This document shows, piece by piece, positions 40,772 through 49,154 of a DNA stretch of 64,000 nt. The translations under genes and the position numbers were made by a program. Source of the stretch: Nocardioides sp. YR527. Lineage in GTDB: Bacteria > Actinomycetota > Actinomycetes > Propionibacteriales > Nocardioidaceae. How positions within the stretch are numbered: position 1 is the first letter of the stretch; the number at the start of each line of letters is the position of its first letter. The DNA is taken from positions 62,001-126,000 of the forward strand of contig NZ_FNFN01000009.1 in the NCBI RefSeq assembly GCF_900101045.1, given 5' to 3'. The notes under the pieces are model-generated. The model was not told the DNA's origin and did no database searches. It saw only the letters and a list, made by a program, of their open reading frames with translations.

Positions 40772-41254
40772 CTAGGCCTCGGTCGATGGGGCGAAGTAGT
40801 CGCCGAGCATCTCGGTGACCCAGGCCGGCTGGTGGGTCTCGCCTCGCGTACCGAACTCGGCGAACCATGGCTTTACGTCGAGGACGGGGGTGCCGTCGAC
40901 GGCGTCGAGGTCTTCGACGTGGAGGTCGAGGCCGTCGACCTTGATGAGCTTGCAGCGGGAGATGCCGAGCCAGTTGCGGCGGCGCATGTTGCGGTGGCCG
41001 ATGTTGCCGACTTCGGGCCAGCCGGGATTGTCGCGAGCGCGGCGTAGGCCGAGGTTGAGGTCGGTCTGGTCGGTGAGGTGGAAGAAGAAGACCACCTCGA
41101 GGTGGGAGAACTCCTCCAGACCCTGGGTCGCCTCGACCGGGTACACGTCGGGGTCCAAGCGGATGATCGCCTGGGTGCCGCCCCAGTAGTCGTCGGTCGG
41201 CTCAGTGCGGCCGCCGATGACCTGGGCGATGGGGGTCATGGGGATGGCTTCCAC
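40772..41254 (-). CDS. TrmO/TsaA-family tRNA methyltransferase
   Basis: The GTG at 41254 follows AAGGAG; longer in-frame extensions lack similarity. The 160-residue protein starts VEAIPMTPIAQVIGGRTEPTD, with later EEFSHLEVVFFFHLTD and LGISRCKLIKVDGLDLHVEDLDAVDGTPVLDVKPW (in pieces), which is the TrmO beta-barrel. TrmO N6-methylates the threonylcarbamoyl-adenosine at tRNA position 37. Actinobacterial single-domain members may act on other substrates. It is 22 bp downstream of the TPR regulator on the same strand. Confidence 0.85.
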   Translation of the reverse strand: MEAIPMTPIAQVIGGRTEPTDDYWGGTQAIIRLDPDVYPVEATQGLEEFSHLEVVFFFHLTDQTDLNLGLRRARDNPGWPEVGNIGHRNMRRRNWLGISRCKLIKVDGLDLHVEDLDAVDGTPVLDVKPWFAEFGTRGETHQPAWVTEMLGDYFAPSTEA

Positions 41255-41276
41255 GGATGCTCCTTGGGTGCGGGGG

Positions 41277-42695
41277 TCAGGCTGTTGCGAGGTAGGCGGC
41301 GGCGCGCTGGTCGAGGTCGGCGAACTCGCTGGTGGAGCGAAGAGGATGGAGAACCTGGCGGACGGTCGCGGCCATGTCGCGTACACGGCCGGACCGAACG
41401 CCGGTGGTCGCGTCCAACGCGGTCGACCAGGTCGCGCTGGCGCGGTCGAGGTGGCCGCGGGCAGCTTGGATCTCGCCGAGGTAGCCGAGGGTGACTGCGT
41501 GGGTCCGTACGAACTCCTTGCCACGCAGTTCGACGCTGCGGGTCAGCGCGGTCTCGGCACCGTTCAGGTCACCGCTGGCATAGAGCGTGCGGCCGGTCTC
41601 GTGGGCGAGTGATGCCTGGGAGAAGAAGAACACCCTGCTGGGTTCTTCGTCGCCACTGCTCGCTGCGGCGAGATCCTTCTCCGCGCGCAACAGCGCCGCC
41701 GCGGAGGCACCACCGAGTCCGGCGGTTGCAAGCGCTCGAGCATGGACGACACCGATCAGGGCGCGCTCGCGCGGGCATGCGGTGCGGTAGCGGTCACCGT
41801 CTACGGATGCTTCCGCGAGAGCGAGGGCGTCGTTGGGTTTGTCGAGCTCGATCGCCTGGTGCGCGAGCGCCCGTAGCGCATGACCGGCGAGTGCTGAGTC
41901 GTCAGCTTCGTCAGCGAGCTTGACCGACGTAGTGAGCAAGCGACGTGCCTGGCCGTGGCGGGCATCGTCGAATGCCATCCACCCTGCGACGTAGGCGACC
42001 TCGGAGGCAGCCGCGAACATCGCGGATCTGACTGACTCATTCGGAAAAACTCCGGCGACCATGCGTTGCACGTCGTTCATCAGGTACGCGGTTACCTGAT
42101 CGAGTGCACTACCGCCGCCGTGCTTCTGGTCGGCTCGAGCGAACCCGGCGGCCGTGGAGTAGACCCGTGCGACATCGGTGGCGCCGTAGCGTCGCCCCGC
42201 TGTCGGCGGCGAGCCCCACGACACCACGGTTGCCGCGGCCGCACCGAGTGCCTCACGTCGAGTCAGGTCCACGCCACCATTGTCCCGGGCCGGCTGAGCG
42301 GTCGGAGCCCTTGGGGCTCGCAGCTGCCGAAGCAGGTCCTGCTGAGCCGGTGGCAGGTGCTCGTGATCGACGTCATCAAGAAGGTCGAGGACCGTGCAGC
42401 CGTTCCCGAAGGCGCGAGCCAGACGTGCGAGGTCCTCCAGCGCGGGACGCGAACCCCCGTGGGGCCAGTTCTCCCACCGCGAGAGCCGGGAGTCATCGAT
42501 CGGAGCATCCGGGTTGACCGTCCGGTACTGCTGGACCGCCTTCCACTGCGTCCACCCCAGAGCTGCCCGCCAGGCCCGCCGCGGGCGGTCGCCGAAAGCT
42601 TGTTGCATCTGCGCAGCGATCTGCGCCACCGAGCGATCCTCGGCGGCCAAGCGCATGCGCAGCTGCTCACGCGCTGCCCTCTCGCTACGTGCCAC
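41277..42695 (-). CDS. Regulator with N-terminal HTH and TPR-like repeats
   Basis: A 472-residue protein read from a GTG. The N-terminal 110 residues contain an XRE-like HTH in a variant context (WRAALGWTQWKAVQQY ... ISRWENWPHGGSRP-like region SRLSRWENW). A twin-arginine-looking LTRREALGAAAATVVSW stretch near residue 150 is probably not a signal because of its position. The rest is helical repeats (HALRALAHQAIELDKPNDALALAEA; SLAHETGRTLYASGDLNGAETAL, in pieces). This layout is common in actinobacterial regulators such as BldD-like/NsdA-like TPR proteins. Targets are unknown. Confidence 0.8.
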   Translation of the reverse strand: MARSERAAREQLRMRLAAEDRSVAQIAAQMQQAFGDRPRRAWRAALGWTQWKAVQQYRTVNPDAPIDDSRLSRWENWPHGGSRPALEDLARLARAFGNGCTVLDLLDDVDHEHLPPAQQDLLRQLRAPRAPTAQPARDNGGVDLTRREALGAAAATVVSWGSPPTAGRRYGATDVARVYSTAAGFARADQKHGGGSALDQVTAYLMNDVQRMVAGVFPNESVRSAMFAAASEVAYVAGWMAFDDARHGQARRLLTTSVKLADEADDSALAGHALRALAHQAIELDKPNDALALAEASVDGDRYRTACPRERALIGVVHARALATAGLGGASAAALLRAEKDLAAASSGDEEPSRVFFFSQASLAHETGRTLYASGDLNGAETALTRSVELRGKEFVRTHAVTLGYLGEIQAARGHLDRASATWSTALDATTGVRSGRVRDMAATVRQVLHPLRSTSEFADLDQRAAAYLATA

Positions 42696-42968
42696 GTCGA
42701 ATACCTCGCCCGATCGTCTTCTGCGGCTCTATCTGACGCGATCGTATCCGCGGTTCGGATAGGCAGCCACCGATGCACGACCGCGGCGCAGAAACTTGCA
42801 TCCAGGTACAAGATCTCAAGTAGCCACCATCCAAATACGCAGGTCACGTGCCTGTTAGGCCACGGTCCAGAAAGTTGCCGTTCCGCGTGGGAGCCTGACC
42901 GGCTTGCTCCAGCACGCTGGTCGGGTCAAGCCGCGGCATCCATGCCGCGCCAGATCACGGAGATCGAG

Positions 42969-43661
42969 ATGCCAGCAACCATGACTCGCACTGGTAGGCC
43001 CGGAGGGCCTGGACGTCCCCGCCACACCGGCCAGATCGCAACCGGATCGGCGCGCGAGGACATCCTCGACCACGCCGCGCGTCTGTTCACGAGTCGCGGC
43101 TACGCAGGCACCTCCACCCGAGACATCGCCGAGGCCGTCGGCATCCGGCAGTCCTCGCTCTACTACCACTTCGCAGACAAAGGCGAGATCCTCAGCGAAC
43201 TGCTCGAGCAGACGATCCGCCCCACGATCGACAAGGTCGAGGAGATCGAACGGCTCGCCGCCGAGCACGACTGGGCAACCGTCCTATACGTCCTCATCCT
43301 CCTCGACGTCCACACGCTCGCCGTCGCTCCGCACAATGCAGGCATGCTCCCGAGGTTGCCCGACGTGACAAGGCAGCCGCTGTTCGAGCGCTCCAAGGCC
43401 GTACGACGCCAGCTCATCGACGCCTACGACCGGATTGCCTCACACCTCACCGACGACCGTCGCCAACGGGACCTCCACCTGGGCAACGTGCTGCTCCAGC
43501 TTGTAGAGGTCGTCATCAGCATCCGCCGCGCAGGCGACACACTCACCGACATCAAACGCCACGCCATCGCAGCCTCCGCACTCCGAATCTGCGATGTACC
43601 CGAAGAACAGATCTGGACCGCCGCCCTTGCCTCGGAGCACTTGGTCGGCCAGTTCACATAG
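42969..43661 (+). CDS. TetR-family transcriptional regulator
   Basis: The ATG at 42969 follows CGGAGATCGAG. The 230-residue protein has the TetR HTH (AREDILDHAARLFTSRGYAG and TSTRDIAEAVGIRQSSLYYHF) and a helical ligand-binding domain that differs from described subfamilies. It is divergent from the TPR regulator (273-bp gap with no gene or clear motif) and ends before the defence island. Ligand and targets are unknown. Confidence 0.9.
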   Translation: MPATMTRTGRPGGPGRPRHTGQIATGSAREDILDHAARLFTSRGYAGTSTRDIAEAVGIRQSSLYYHFADKGEILSELLEQTIRPTIDKVEEIERLAAEHDWATVLYVLILLDVHTLAVAPHNAGMLPRLPDVTRQPLFERSKAVRRQLIDAYDRIASHLTDDRRQRDLHLGNVLLQLVEVVISIRRAGDTLTDIKRHAIAASALRICDVPEEQIWTAALASEHLVGQFT

Positions 43662-43664
43662 TCT

Positions 43665-43702
43665 CCCGGCCGGGCCGCTCCCTTGGCGGCGGTCAGGCCG
43701 GG
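43665..43702 (+). terminator. Compound hairpin after the TetR gene
   Basis: CCCGGCC (43665-43671) pairs with GGCCGGG (43696-43702) and encloses a second GC-rich stem. It starts 3 bases after the stop codon and marks the left border of the lower-GC island. Confidence 0.5.
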
Positions 43703-43936
43703 CCAATCACCTTCTACCGGAACGCGGCTGGGAATGCGCCGGCACGTCAGAAGTGGGACTTGACATAAACTCGTTCAAATGTTCGAATATAGGCCGAAGA
43801 CTTCGGTGCGCGGTGAGGAGATTCCCGCCGAAGCGGTTGCAGGGTCGCCCGTCTACTAACCTTTCGGGGTCCGCTTGGTGTGGCGCCCCGGATCGAACTG
43901 GTCATCACAGTAAGTTGAGGTATGTGAGGTGTTGCT

Positions 43937-45196
43937 ATGGGCGATCTAACGGTTGTTGAGATCTGTGCGGGCGCCGGGGGGCAGTCCCTTGGGCTCGAAC
44001 TGGCTGGCTTCCAGCACCGTTTGGCTGTTGAGCTCGATGAGAACGCTGCTGCAACCCTCAAGGCAAACCGGGATTGGGAAGTTGCTGTGGGCGACGTAGC
44101 TGATCCGTCCGTGTGGGAGCCGATGGAGTACGCCGAGGGCCTCGATCTATTGGCCGGGGGCGTACCGTGCCCGCCGTTCTCAATCGCCGGCAAACAGTTG
44201 GGCGCAAGCGATGAGAGGGACCTCTTCGCATGGGCTGTTGAGCTTGTGGGCCGCATGCAACCGCGCGCTGTACTGCTGGAGAACGTCCGAGGCCTATCCA
44301 TGCCGCGCTTCGCCGCGTACCGGCAGCACGTTAAGGATCGGCTAGCCGAACTGGGTTACTGGTCCGACTGGAAGATGCTTGAGGCTCGAGACTTTGGCGT
44401 CGCACAGCTTCGGCCGAGGTTCATTCTGGTTGGTCTTCGCGAAGAAGACGCTAGGTACTTCGACTGGCCCGAGCCAACGCCCTACGCCGGTACGGTAGGC
44501 ACAGCGCTCCGCGATCTGATGGCCCAAGGGGGCTGGCGCGGCGCCGATGCATGGGCTGAGCGCGCGAACGGCATCGCTCCAACCATCGTTGGCGGTTCCA
44601 AAAGGCACGGCGGGGCAGACCTCGGGCCAACACGAGCAAAGCGAGCATGGGCTGAACTTGGTGTGGACGCAATGGGTGTCGCTGACGAGCCGCCAAAGGC
44701 TGACTACCCTGAGAACTTCGTTCCCAAACTGACGACAGAAATGGTCGCAAGGATCCAGGGGTGGCACGGGAGCGACGACTACCGGTGGGAGTTCACCGGA
44801 CGCAAAACCAGCCGATACCGGCAAATTGGCAATGCCTTCCCGCCTCCGGTCGCTCGCGCGGTCGGTGCTGCCATCGCTGCCGCGCTCAATCACGAGGGTA
44901 CGCCCCGTGATCTCAGCGAGACTGTCGTCGAGGTGATGCACGACCCGGTCTACGTTGCCTTGAAAGAGGCGACCAAGCCGCTGACGATCAGGCAAATCGT
45001 GCGGTCGTCACGAGGTGCGATTGATGCCCGTGAGATCGAACAGCGTATAGGGCGACTCTCGCGCGACTTCCATATTAAGGAGGATGGCGAAGGGGAGGAG
45101 CGGACCTACGTGCTCGGCGAATTCAAGGGCTTTGTCGGGCAAGAGGACCATCTCCGGCATCTCGCGTTTCAAGCGGCGAGATCTACCATCAGCTGA
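43937..45196 (+). CDS. DNA (cytosine-5) methyltransferase, Dcm type
   Basis: A 419-residue enzyme. Motif I is V-E-I-C-A-G-A-G-G-Q, motif IV G-G-V-P-C-P-P-F-S with the catalytic cysteine, motif VI LLENVRGL, motif VIII QLRPRFILVG, and motif X YRQIGNAFPPPVARAVG. The last 100 residues (VVEVMHDPVYVALKEATK ... YVLGEFKGF) form an extra winged-helix-like domain absent from plain Dcm proteins. It methylates C5 of cytosine to protect from a cognate restriction enzyme; the NaeI-like protein at 45844 is the candidate. TTGACA at 43760 may be part of its promoter. Confidence 0.93.
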   Translation: MGDLTVVEICAGAGGQSLGLELAGFQHRLAVELDENAAATLKANRDWEVAVGDVADPSVWEPMEYAEGLDLLAGGVPCPPFSIAGKQLGASDERDLFAWAVELVGRMQPRAVLLENVRGLSMPRFAAYRQHVKDRLAELGYWSDWKMLEARDFGVAQLRPRFILVGLREEDARYFDWPEPTPYAGTVGTALRDLMAQGGWRGADAWAERANGIAPTIVGGSKRHGGADLGPTRAKRAWAELGVDAMGVADEPPKADYPENFVPKLTTEMVARIQGWHGSDDYRWEFTGRKTSRYRQIGNAFPPPVARAVGAAIAAALNHEGTPRDLSETVVEVMHDPVYVALKEATKPLTIRQIVRSSRGAIDAREIEQRIGRLSRDFHIKEDGEGEERTYVLGEFKGFVGQEDHLRHLAFQAARSTIS

Positions 45197-45348
45197 GCAT
45201 CCCGTTGCGTGATTTTGCGGCTCGGCCAAATTGGACTCCCCGGCGGCTCGGCTCGGTCAGGGGGATCGGGCTAACGACAGGCACGTGCGGTGGGCGCGAG
45301 TCCGGCTAGCACGTCGCGACTCCATGGTCGACCGGATACCCTGCAACT

Positions 45349-45795
45349 GTGGCCGAGCGATGGGTCCCAACTGCGTCGAGTCCAAGCCTCTCCGGGCGTA
45401 AGAGTCAGAACACTGCTCCTGAGCTTGCGCTTCGGCGTGAGCTGCACGCCAGGGGGATAAGGTTCCGCCTGCATCGCAAACTCGCTCCTACCTGCACGCC
45501 CGACTTCGTTTTACCTAGGCGGCGCGTCGCCGTATGGGTCGATGGCTGTTACTGGCATTCATGTCCGGAGCATGGGCGAAGCAAACCGTTCACCGGTCCC
45601 AACGCCGAGATGTGGCGAGCGAAGATGGAACGGACCCGTGAACGGGACAGCCGTGCGGTTGAGACGGCGCAAGCGCTCGGCTGGACAGCAGTACGCGTCT
45701 GGGAGCATGCCATCCGTGAGGACGTGGCCCACGCGGCTTCGCTGGTCATGGCAGCCGGAACAGCCAAGGCGGCGGAGCACGTGGCGCCCGAGTGA
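45349..45795 (+). CDS. vsr: Very short patch repair endonuclease Vsr
   Basis: A 148-residue protein from a GTG. It shows SQNTAPELALRRELHARGIRFRLH (in two stretches), PDFVLPRRRVAVWVDGCYWHSCPEHG and KMERTRERDSRAVETAQALGW, the Vsr core with catalytic Asp of C-T-P-D-F and zinc-binding Cys/His. Vsr nicks T:G mismatches arising from 5-methylcytosine deamination, so it fits next to the C5-methyltransferase. It starts 152 bp after that gene. Confidence 0.95.
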   Translation: MAERWVPTASSPSLSGRKSQNTAPELALRRELHARGIRFRLHRKLAPTCTPDFVLPRRRVAVWVDGCYWHSCPEHGRSKPFTGPNAEMWRAKMERTRERDSRAVETAQALGWTAVRVWEHAIREDVAHAASLVMAAGTAKAAEHVAPE

Positions 45796-45843
45796 GTAGC
45801 GACCCTGTTCATCGCGGTCTCGCTTAGTCCCGCCGTGAAGTTG

Positions 45844-46788
45844 TCAGTCGTGAGTACGCAATGGTGGAACGGTGACGCCAACCTCAGCGAAGCGCGATCG
45901 GGGCACTGCTACCCAGCCTTCTTCGCCGAGATCGTGTCCGAAAGCTCGTGCTGTCTGCCGCTCGTCGACCCACGTGCCCACCAGCACGATGAGGTCATGG
46001 TCGTTTCGGAGAGGAACCTTGGCCTCACGAATCCGCTTCATCGGGTCATGTAGACCAGCTCCGACCGTAACCAGTGAGGAGCGGGGGATCACTGTCTCAG
46101 GCAGGTATGTGAACAGCGCGGTTGCACGCTTACGCAGACCAGCGTCTCCAAATACCACTTCGAGTTGGTCGAGGTTGAGGAGCCTCAGGGGCTCCGGTGG
46201 TAAGTCCGTCCAACTGACCACCGGCATAGCGAATGCACGGACGGGTCCGGCGAGCGTTGAGCGCTTCTTGTCCTGATTGCCGTCGCCGCCGGTGAGCCAG
46301 ACACGGTGGGTGCGCATGAGCCAAGCGGCGAACCTGTGGTTCTTCGGGTCAATCCGAACAAGAAGGGTGACTTGGCATTGACCTTCCCGCGGGATCATCC
46401 ACACGTAGCCGTCGCGCACGGTCCCCTTGATCTCGACGGCCACGTCGACGATCTCGGTATCGAGTGGTGGAACCTTCTTCAACCCGAGGCGCTCGATGAT
46501 GTGGTACTGGAGCTTGGTGCCAACGGCGGAACGCTCGTCTGAGTCGACCTTGGGATCCAACAGGTCGAATCTCCAGGTGCGCGCCCCGTCAAGGATATAC
46601 CGGACTGCGTCGTCTGTTGCGGTGCGGAGTAGGTCGGTGACTGGCTGGGCGAGTAGCCACTTGTGGACGGCCTGAAGGTCGGCGTCGTTGTCCGGATGTA
46701 CGATCTGGTGGGCCGGTGGCGCGACTCCCTTGCGGGTGTCAGGTTGGCATGTTGAGCCGGGCTGGACGACCGGCACTCTTGGAGACAC
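45844..46788 (-). CDS. NaeI-like type II restriction endonuclease
   Basis: A 314-residue protein from a GTG without a clear ribosome site; the start is uncertain. The central part has ARTWRFDLLDPKVDSDERSA, VGTKLQYHIIERLGLKKVPPL and DTEIVDVAVEIKGTVRDGYVW, with a D...E-x-K metal site, then IPREGQ and AAWLMRTHRVWLTGG. This pattern matches the NaeI family (type IIE, GCCGGC), from recall. The target here is unproven. It is convergent with the vsr gene and sits beside a C5-methyltransferase, as expected for a type II pair. Confidence 0.7.
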   Translation of the reverse strand: MSPRVPVVQPGSTCQPDTRKGVAPPAHQIVHPDNDADLQAVHKWLLAQPVTDLLRTATDDAVRYILDGARTWRFDLLDPKVDSDERSAVGTKLQYHIIERLGLKKVPPLDTEIVDVAVEIKGTVRDGYVWMIPREGQCQVTLLVRIDPKNHRFAAWLMRTHRVWLTGGDGNQDKKRSTLAGPVRAFAMPVVSWTDLPPEPLRLLNLDQLEVVFGDAGLRKRATALFTYLPETVIPRSSLVTVGAGLHDPMKRIREAKVPLRNDHDLIVLVGTWVDERQTARAFGHDLGEEGWVAVPRSRFAEVGVTVPPLRTHD

Positions 46789-46914
46789 AAGCCGACGCTA
46801 GCGCACCGGCGCCAAACCAGGGTCCGTTCATCGAGATCATGTCAACGGTTGTGGGCATAGCTGCATGGCAGTGCATCGAATCCGCCCGCCGTGGCCGCTA
46901 AGAACCCCGTGTGC

Positions 46915-47625
46915 CTACTCGGCCATCTTGATGCGGTCCAAAAGCTCGCCCTGCATGTCAGTCGGCACGCGGCGGTAGGTAGCCCAAGCGCGATCTAGAT
47001 CTGTTGTGCCGCGTCGCCCCCGCTCAATCCAGCGTAGGAGCCGTCGGAGGTCCCGAGAGTCGAGCTCGAGGGCAGCGGCAACGGCCTCGGACGCCGGTAT
47101 CGGGGCGTCGTTGTGTCCGGCGCGACAGCGTTTGCACTCGGTCACCAAGACGACTTTCTCGTGTCCATGTTCGGTGGTCACAGTTCGGCGGGACACGGCG
47201 AGCACCGCCGTCATCACGGCGTCATCCGGGTATGGTTCGCCGCCGGAGATGCCGCAGAGCGTGCACATGTATCCGTCCCGAGCGAGTATCGCCTGTCGGT
47301 CCTTGCTCGGTATCGCCTTCTGCGGAGCGGCGTCCTTGCGAGCCTTCGGGTCCCAGACCGGAACACCCATCTTGACGAATCTCTGGTCTTCGGCGAGAAG
47401 CGACGCGTCCTCGGCGCTCGAGTAGACAACCCACCCGAAGTCGCGCAGGTCCCGAATCCGCCGGTCTACCTGCGAAACACCAGGGAACGCCTCTCTGAGC
47501 TGGTTCTTTGTGAAGGTGTTGCCCTCGCCCACAACCTGCACCAGCCACAGTGCTCCTCGGATCATGGTTCCGGCCGACGAAGCTGGGTCGTTCCATGCAG
47601 GCAGGTCCACGTTTTGGCCTCTCAT
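46915..47625 (-). CDS. HNH-type endonuclease
   Basis: A 236-residue protein. The N-terminal 100 residues contain a winged-helix-like region (TFTKNQLREAFPGVSQVDRR; RDLRDFGWVVYSS) and the middle has an HNH-type nuclease core: ILARDGYMCTLCG, then TVTTEHGHEKVVLVTECKRCRAGHND, in pieces, with a C-x2-C / C-x2-C zinc site. The first catalytic His is probably in TEHGHE. It lies behind the NaeI-like gene on the minus strand and may supply an extra restriction activity. Modified-DNA restriction is also possible. Confidence 0.75.
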   Translation of the reverse strand: MRGQNVDLPAWNDPASSAGTMIRGALWLVQVVGEGNTFTKNQLREAFPGVSQVDRRIRDLRDFGWVVYSSAEDASLLAEDQRFVKMGVPVWDPKARKDAAPQKAIPSKDRQAILARDGYMCTLCGISGGEPYPDDAVMTAVLAVSRRTVTTEHGHEKVVLVTECKRCRAGHNDAPIPASEAVAAALELDSRDLRRLLRWIERGRRGTTDLDRAWATYRRVPTDMQGELLDRIKMAE

Positions 47626-47747
47626 CTGGTAGTTGGACGTTCGGTAGGTGAAGCTCCGACAAGTGTCGGAGGTAGGTGCAATGATGCTCGCGAAGGGTGT
47701 TTTACCTCACCCCCCAAGACAGGACACCAACTAAGGAGCGTAACCCC

Positions 47748-49154
47748 ATGTCCGGGTTCGGTATCCCGCCTCAAGGCGAGGAGATCAAGTCCCTCATCAG
47801 CCAGCGTCTGAATCAGGCGATCGCCGAAGCCGGAGCGAAGGTCACTATCGACTGGCGGGGCGAACCCCGCCACCTCTACGTGATCTCCATGCCGGTGGAC
47901 ATGCTCTACTACAACCCCGACACCCACCGGATTCGCGCCCAGCGCACGCTCAACCCTGAGCGCAACCATGCCATCGAGGCAGACCCGTGGGGCGAATCCG
48001 CCCAGTCTTACCTCCACGACTTGCTCCGGCAGCGGCCGTCGAATCCCGACCAGACCGACCCGGACTACACCGCGTTGATGGACGAGCTTGACGACGTTGG
48101 CCAGCGTGAGCCAGGGATCGTGAGCCCGTACGGCATTCTCGTGGATGGCAACACTCGCGCCGCGGCGCTCCGCGACCTCGGGGAGCAAAACATCCGTGTC
48201 GGTGTGCTGCCTGACGACACTTCCCGGCAGGACATCAACAATGTCGAGCTGTCTCTCCAGCTTCGGAAGGACCGCCGTCGTGACTATTCCTACATCAACC
48301 GGCTGATCGCGGTCGACGAGGAACTTGCACGAGGTCGTTCCGAGACGGACGTTGCCAAAGACTTCAACATCAAGTTGGCCACGCTCCAGCGCGACCGCTG
48401 GGTGTATGGCCTGATTCTCAATGCGATCGACCGCAGCAAGACAGAGGGCGGGGCCGCTCTCCGCCTCATCGACTTTGAGCAGCACCAGGAGAAGCTACGA
48501 GAGCTACACCGCGACTACACGAAACTCGCCAAGACGGACTCTGATGCTGCCAACCGGTTGATGCAGTCCCGGCTTGCGATGGTTCTGCTTGACTACCCCA
48601 AGACGTCGCTGCGTCTCGCGGCAGAGGACTTCCATTCTCGGTACCTTGACGCGCGGCTCCCCAGTGAGCTCAAGCCGACCACTTCCGCCTCGGCTCCGGT
48701 GGGCATAGTCGGGATCCCTGGCGTAACTCTGCCTGCCGCAAGCACCGACTCCCACGCAGCCGAAGAACTGACGAACCAGCTTCTTCGTGCCAAGGCAGTG
48801 TCTAGCGACGGGGCCAGCTCGAGTCCGGACGCGGTCCTCAAGGCGTCGTCACTAATGAAGAAGGCCCGTGAGACCTTCGACGTCGCGGTGAAGCTAGCTG
48901 GGCAGAACGCCGAGCTGGTCAAGCGCCAGACTGCCGTTCCCGAGCGGCTCACCGACGCAGCGGACTATGTCAACCAATGCGCCAGCGAGTTCGCAGAAGC
49001 GAGGGCCAAGCGTGCATTGGACGAAGAAGCATTCGACGACGCTCTCATCGTGCTCCGAGAGAGTCTCGAGGTGCTGGCGCGCCAGGCAGGGCGGGCTTTC
49101 ACGGCACCAGGTGAGGGCGTCGCGTGGCTTCTCGAGGCCGCTCGGACCAAGTAG
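47748..49154 (+). CDS. ParB/sulfiredoxin-like domain protein of a defence module
   Basis: The ATG at 47748 follows AAGGAGCG; 468 residues. A ParB-like N-terminal domain shows YVISMPVDMLYYNPDTHRI, SPYGILVDGNTRAAALRDLG near residues 126-145 and an HTH-like stretch SETDVAKDFNIKLATLQRD. The C-terminal half is helical (ETFDVAVKLAGQNAELVKRQ). ParB-type domains can hydrolyse CTP or act as nucleases; here a DNA-loading or sensing role is likely. The next start overlaps its stop, so it leads a five-gene coupled operon. Confidence 0.8.
   Translation: MSGFGIPPQGEEIKSLISQRLNQAIAEAGAKVTIDWRGEPRHLYVISMPVDMLYYNPDTHRIRAQRTLNPERNHAIEADPWGESAQSYLHDLLRQRPSNPDQTDPDYTALMDELDDVGQREPGIVSPYGILVDGNTRAAALRDLGEQNIRVGVLPDDTSRQDINNVELSLQLRKDRRRDYSYINRLIAVDEELARGRSETDVAKDFNIKLATLQRDRWVYGLILNAIDRSKTEGGAALRLIDFEQHQEKLRELHRDYTKLAKTDSDAANRLMQSRLAMVLLDYPKTSLRLAAEDFHSRYLDARLPSELKPTTSASAPVGIVGIPGVTLPAASTDSHAAEELTNQLLRAKAVSSDGASSSPDAVLKASSLMKKARETFDVAVKLAGQNAELVKRQTAVPERLTDAADYVNQCASEFAEARAKRALDEEAFDDALIVLRESLEVLARQAGRAFTAPGEGVAWLLEAARTK

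Noticed and set aside
41277..42695. Tat signal peptide in the TPR regulator (LTRREALGAAAATVVSW)
   Set aside because: The stretch lies about 150 residues into the protein after an HTH region, so it cannot be an N-terminal export signal.
43760..43790. TTGACA ... GAATAT promoter and a LexA-like GTTCGA near the methyltransferase gene
   Set aside because: The -35 is consensus, but the spacer is 19 bp and the -10 weak; the GTTCGA half-site lacks its TCGAAC partner. Not enough to call.
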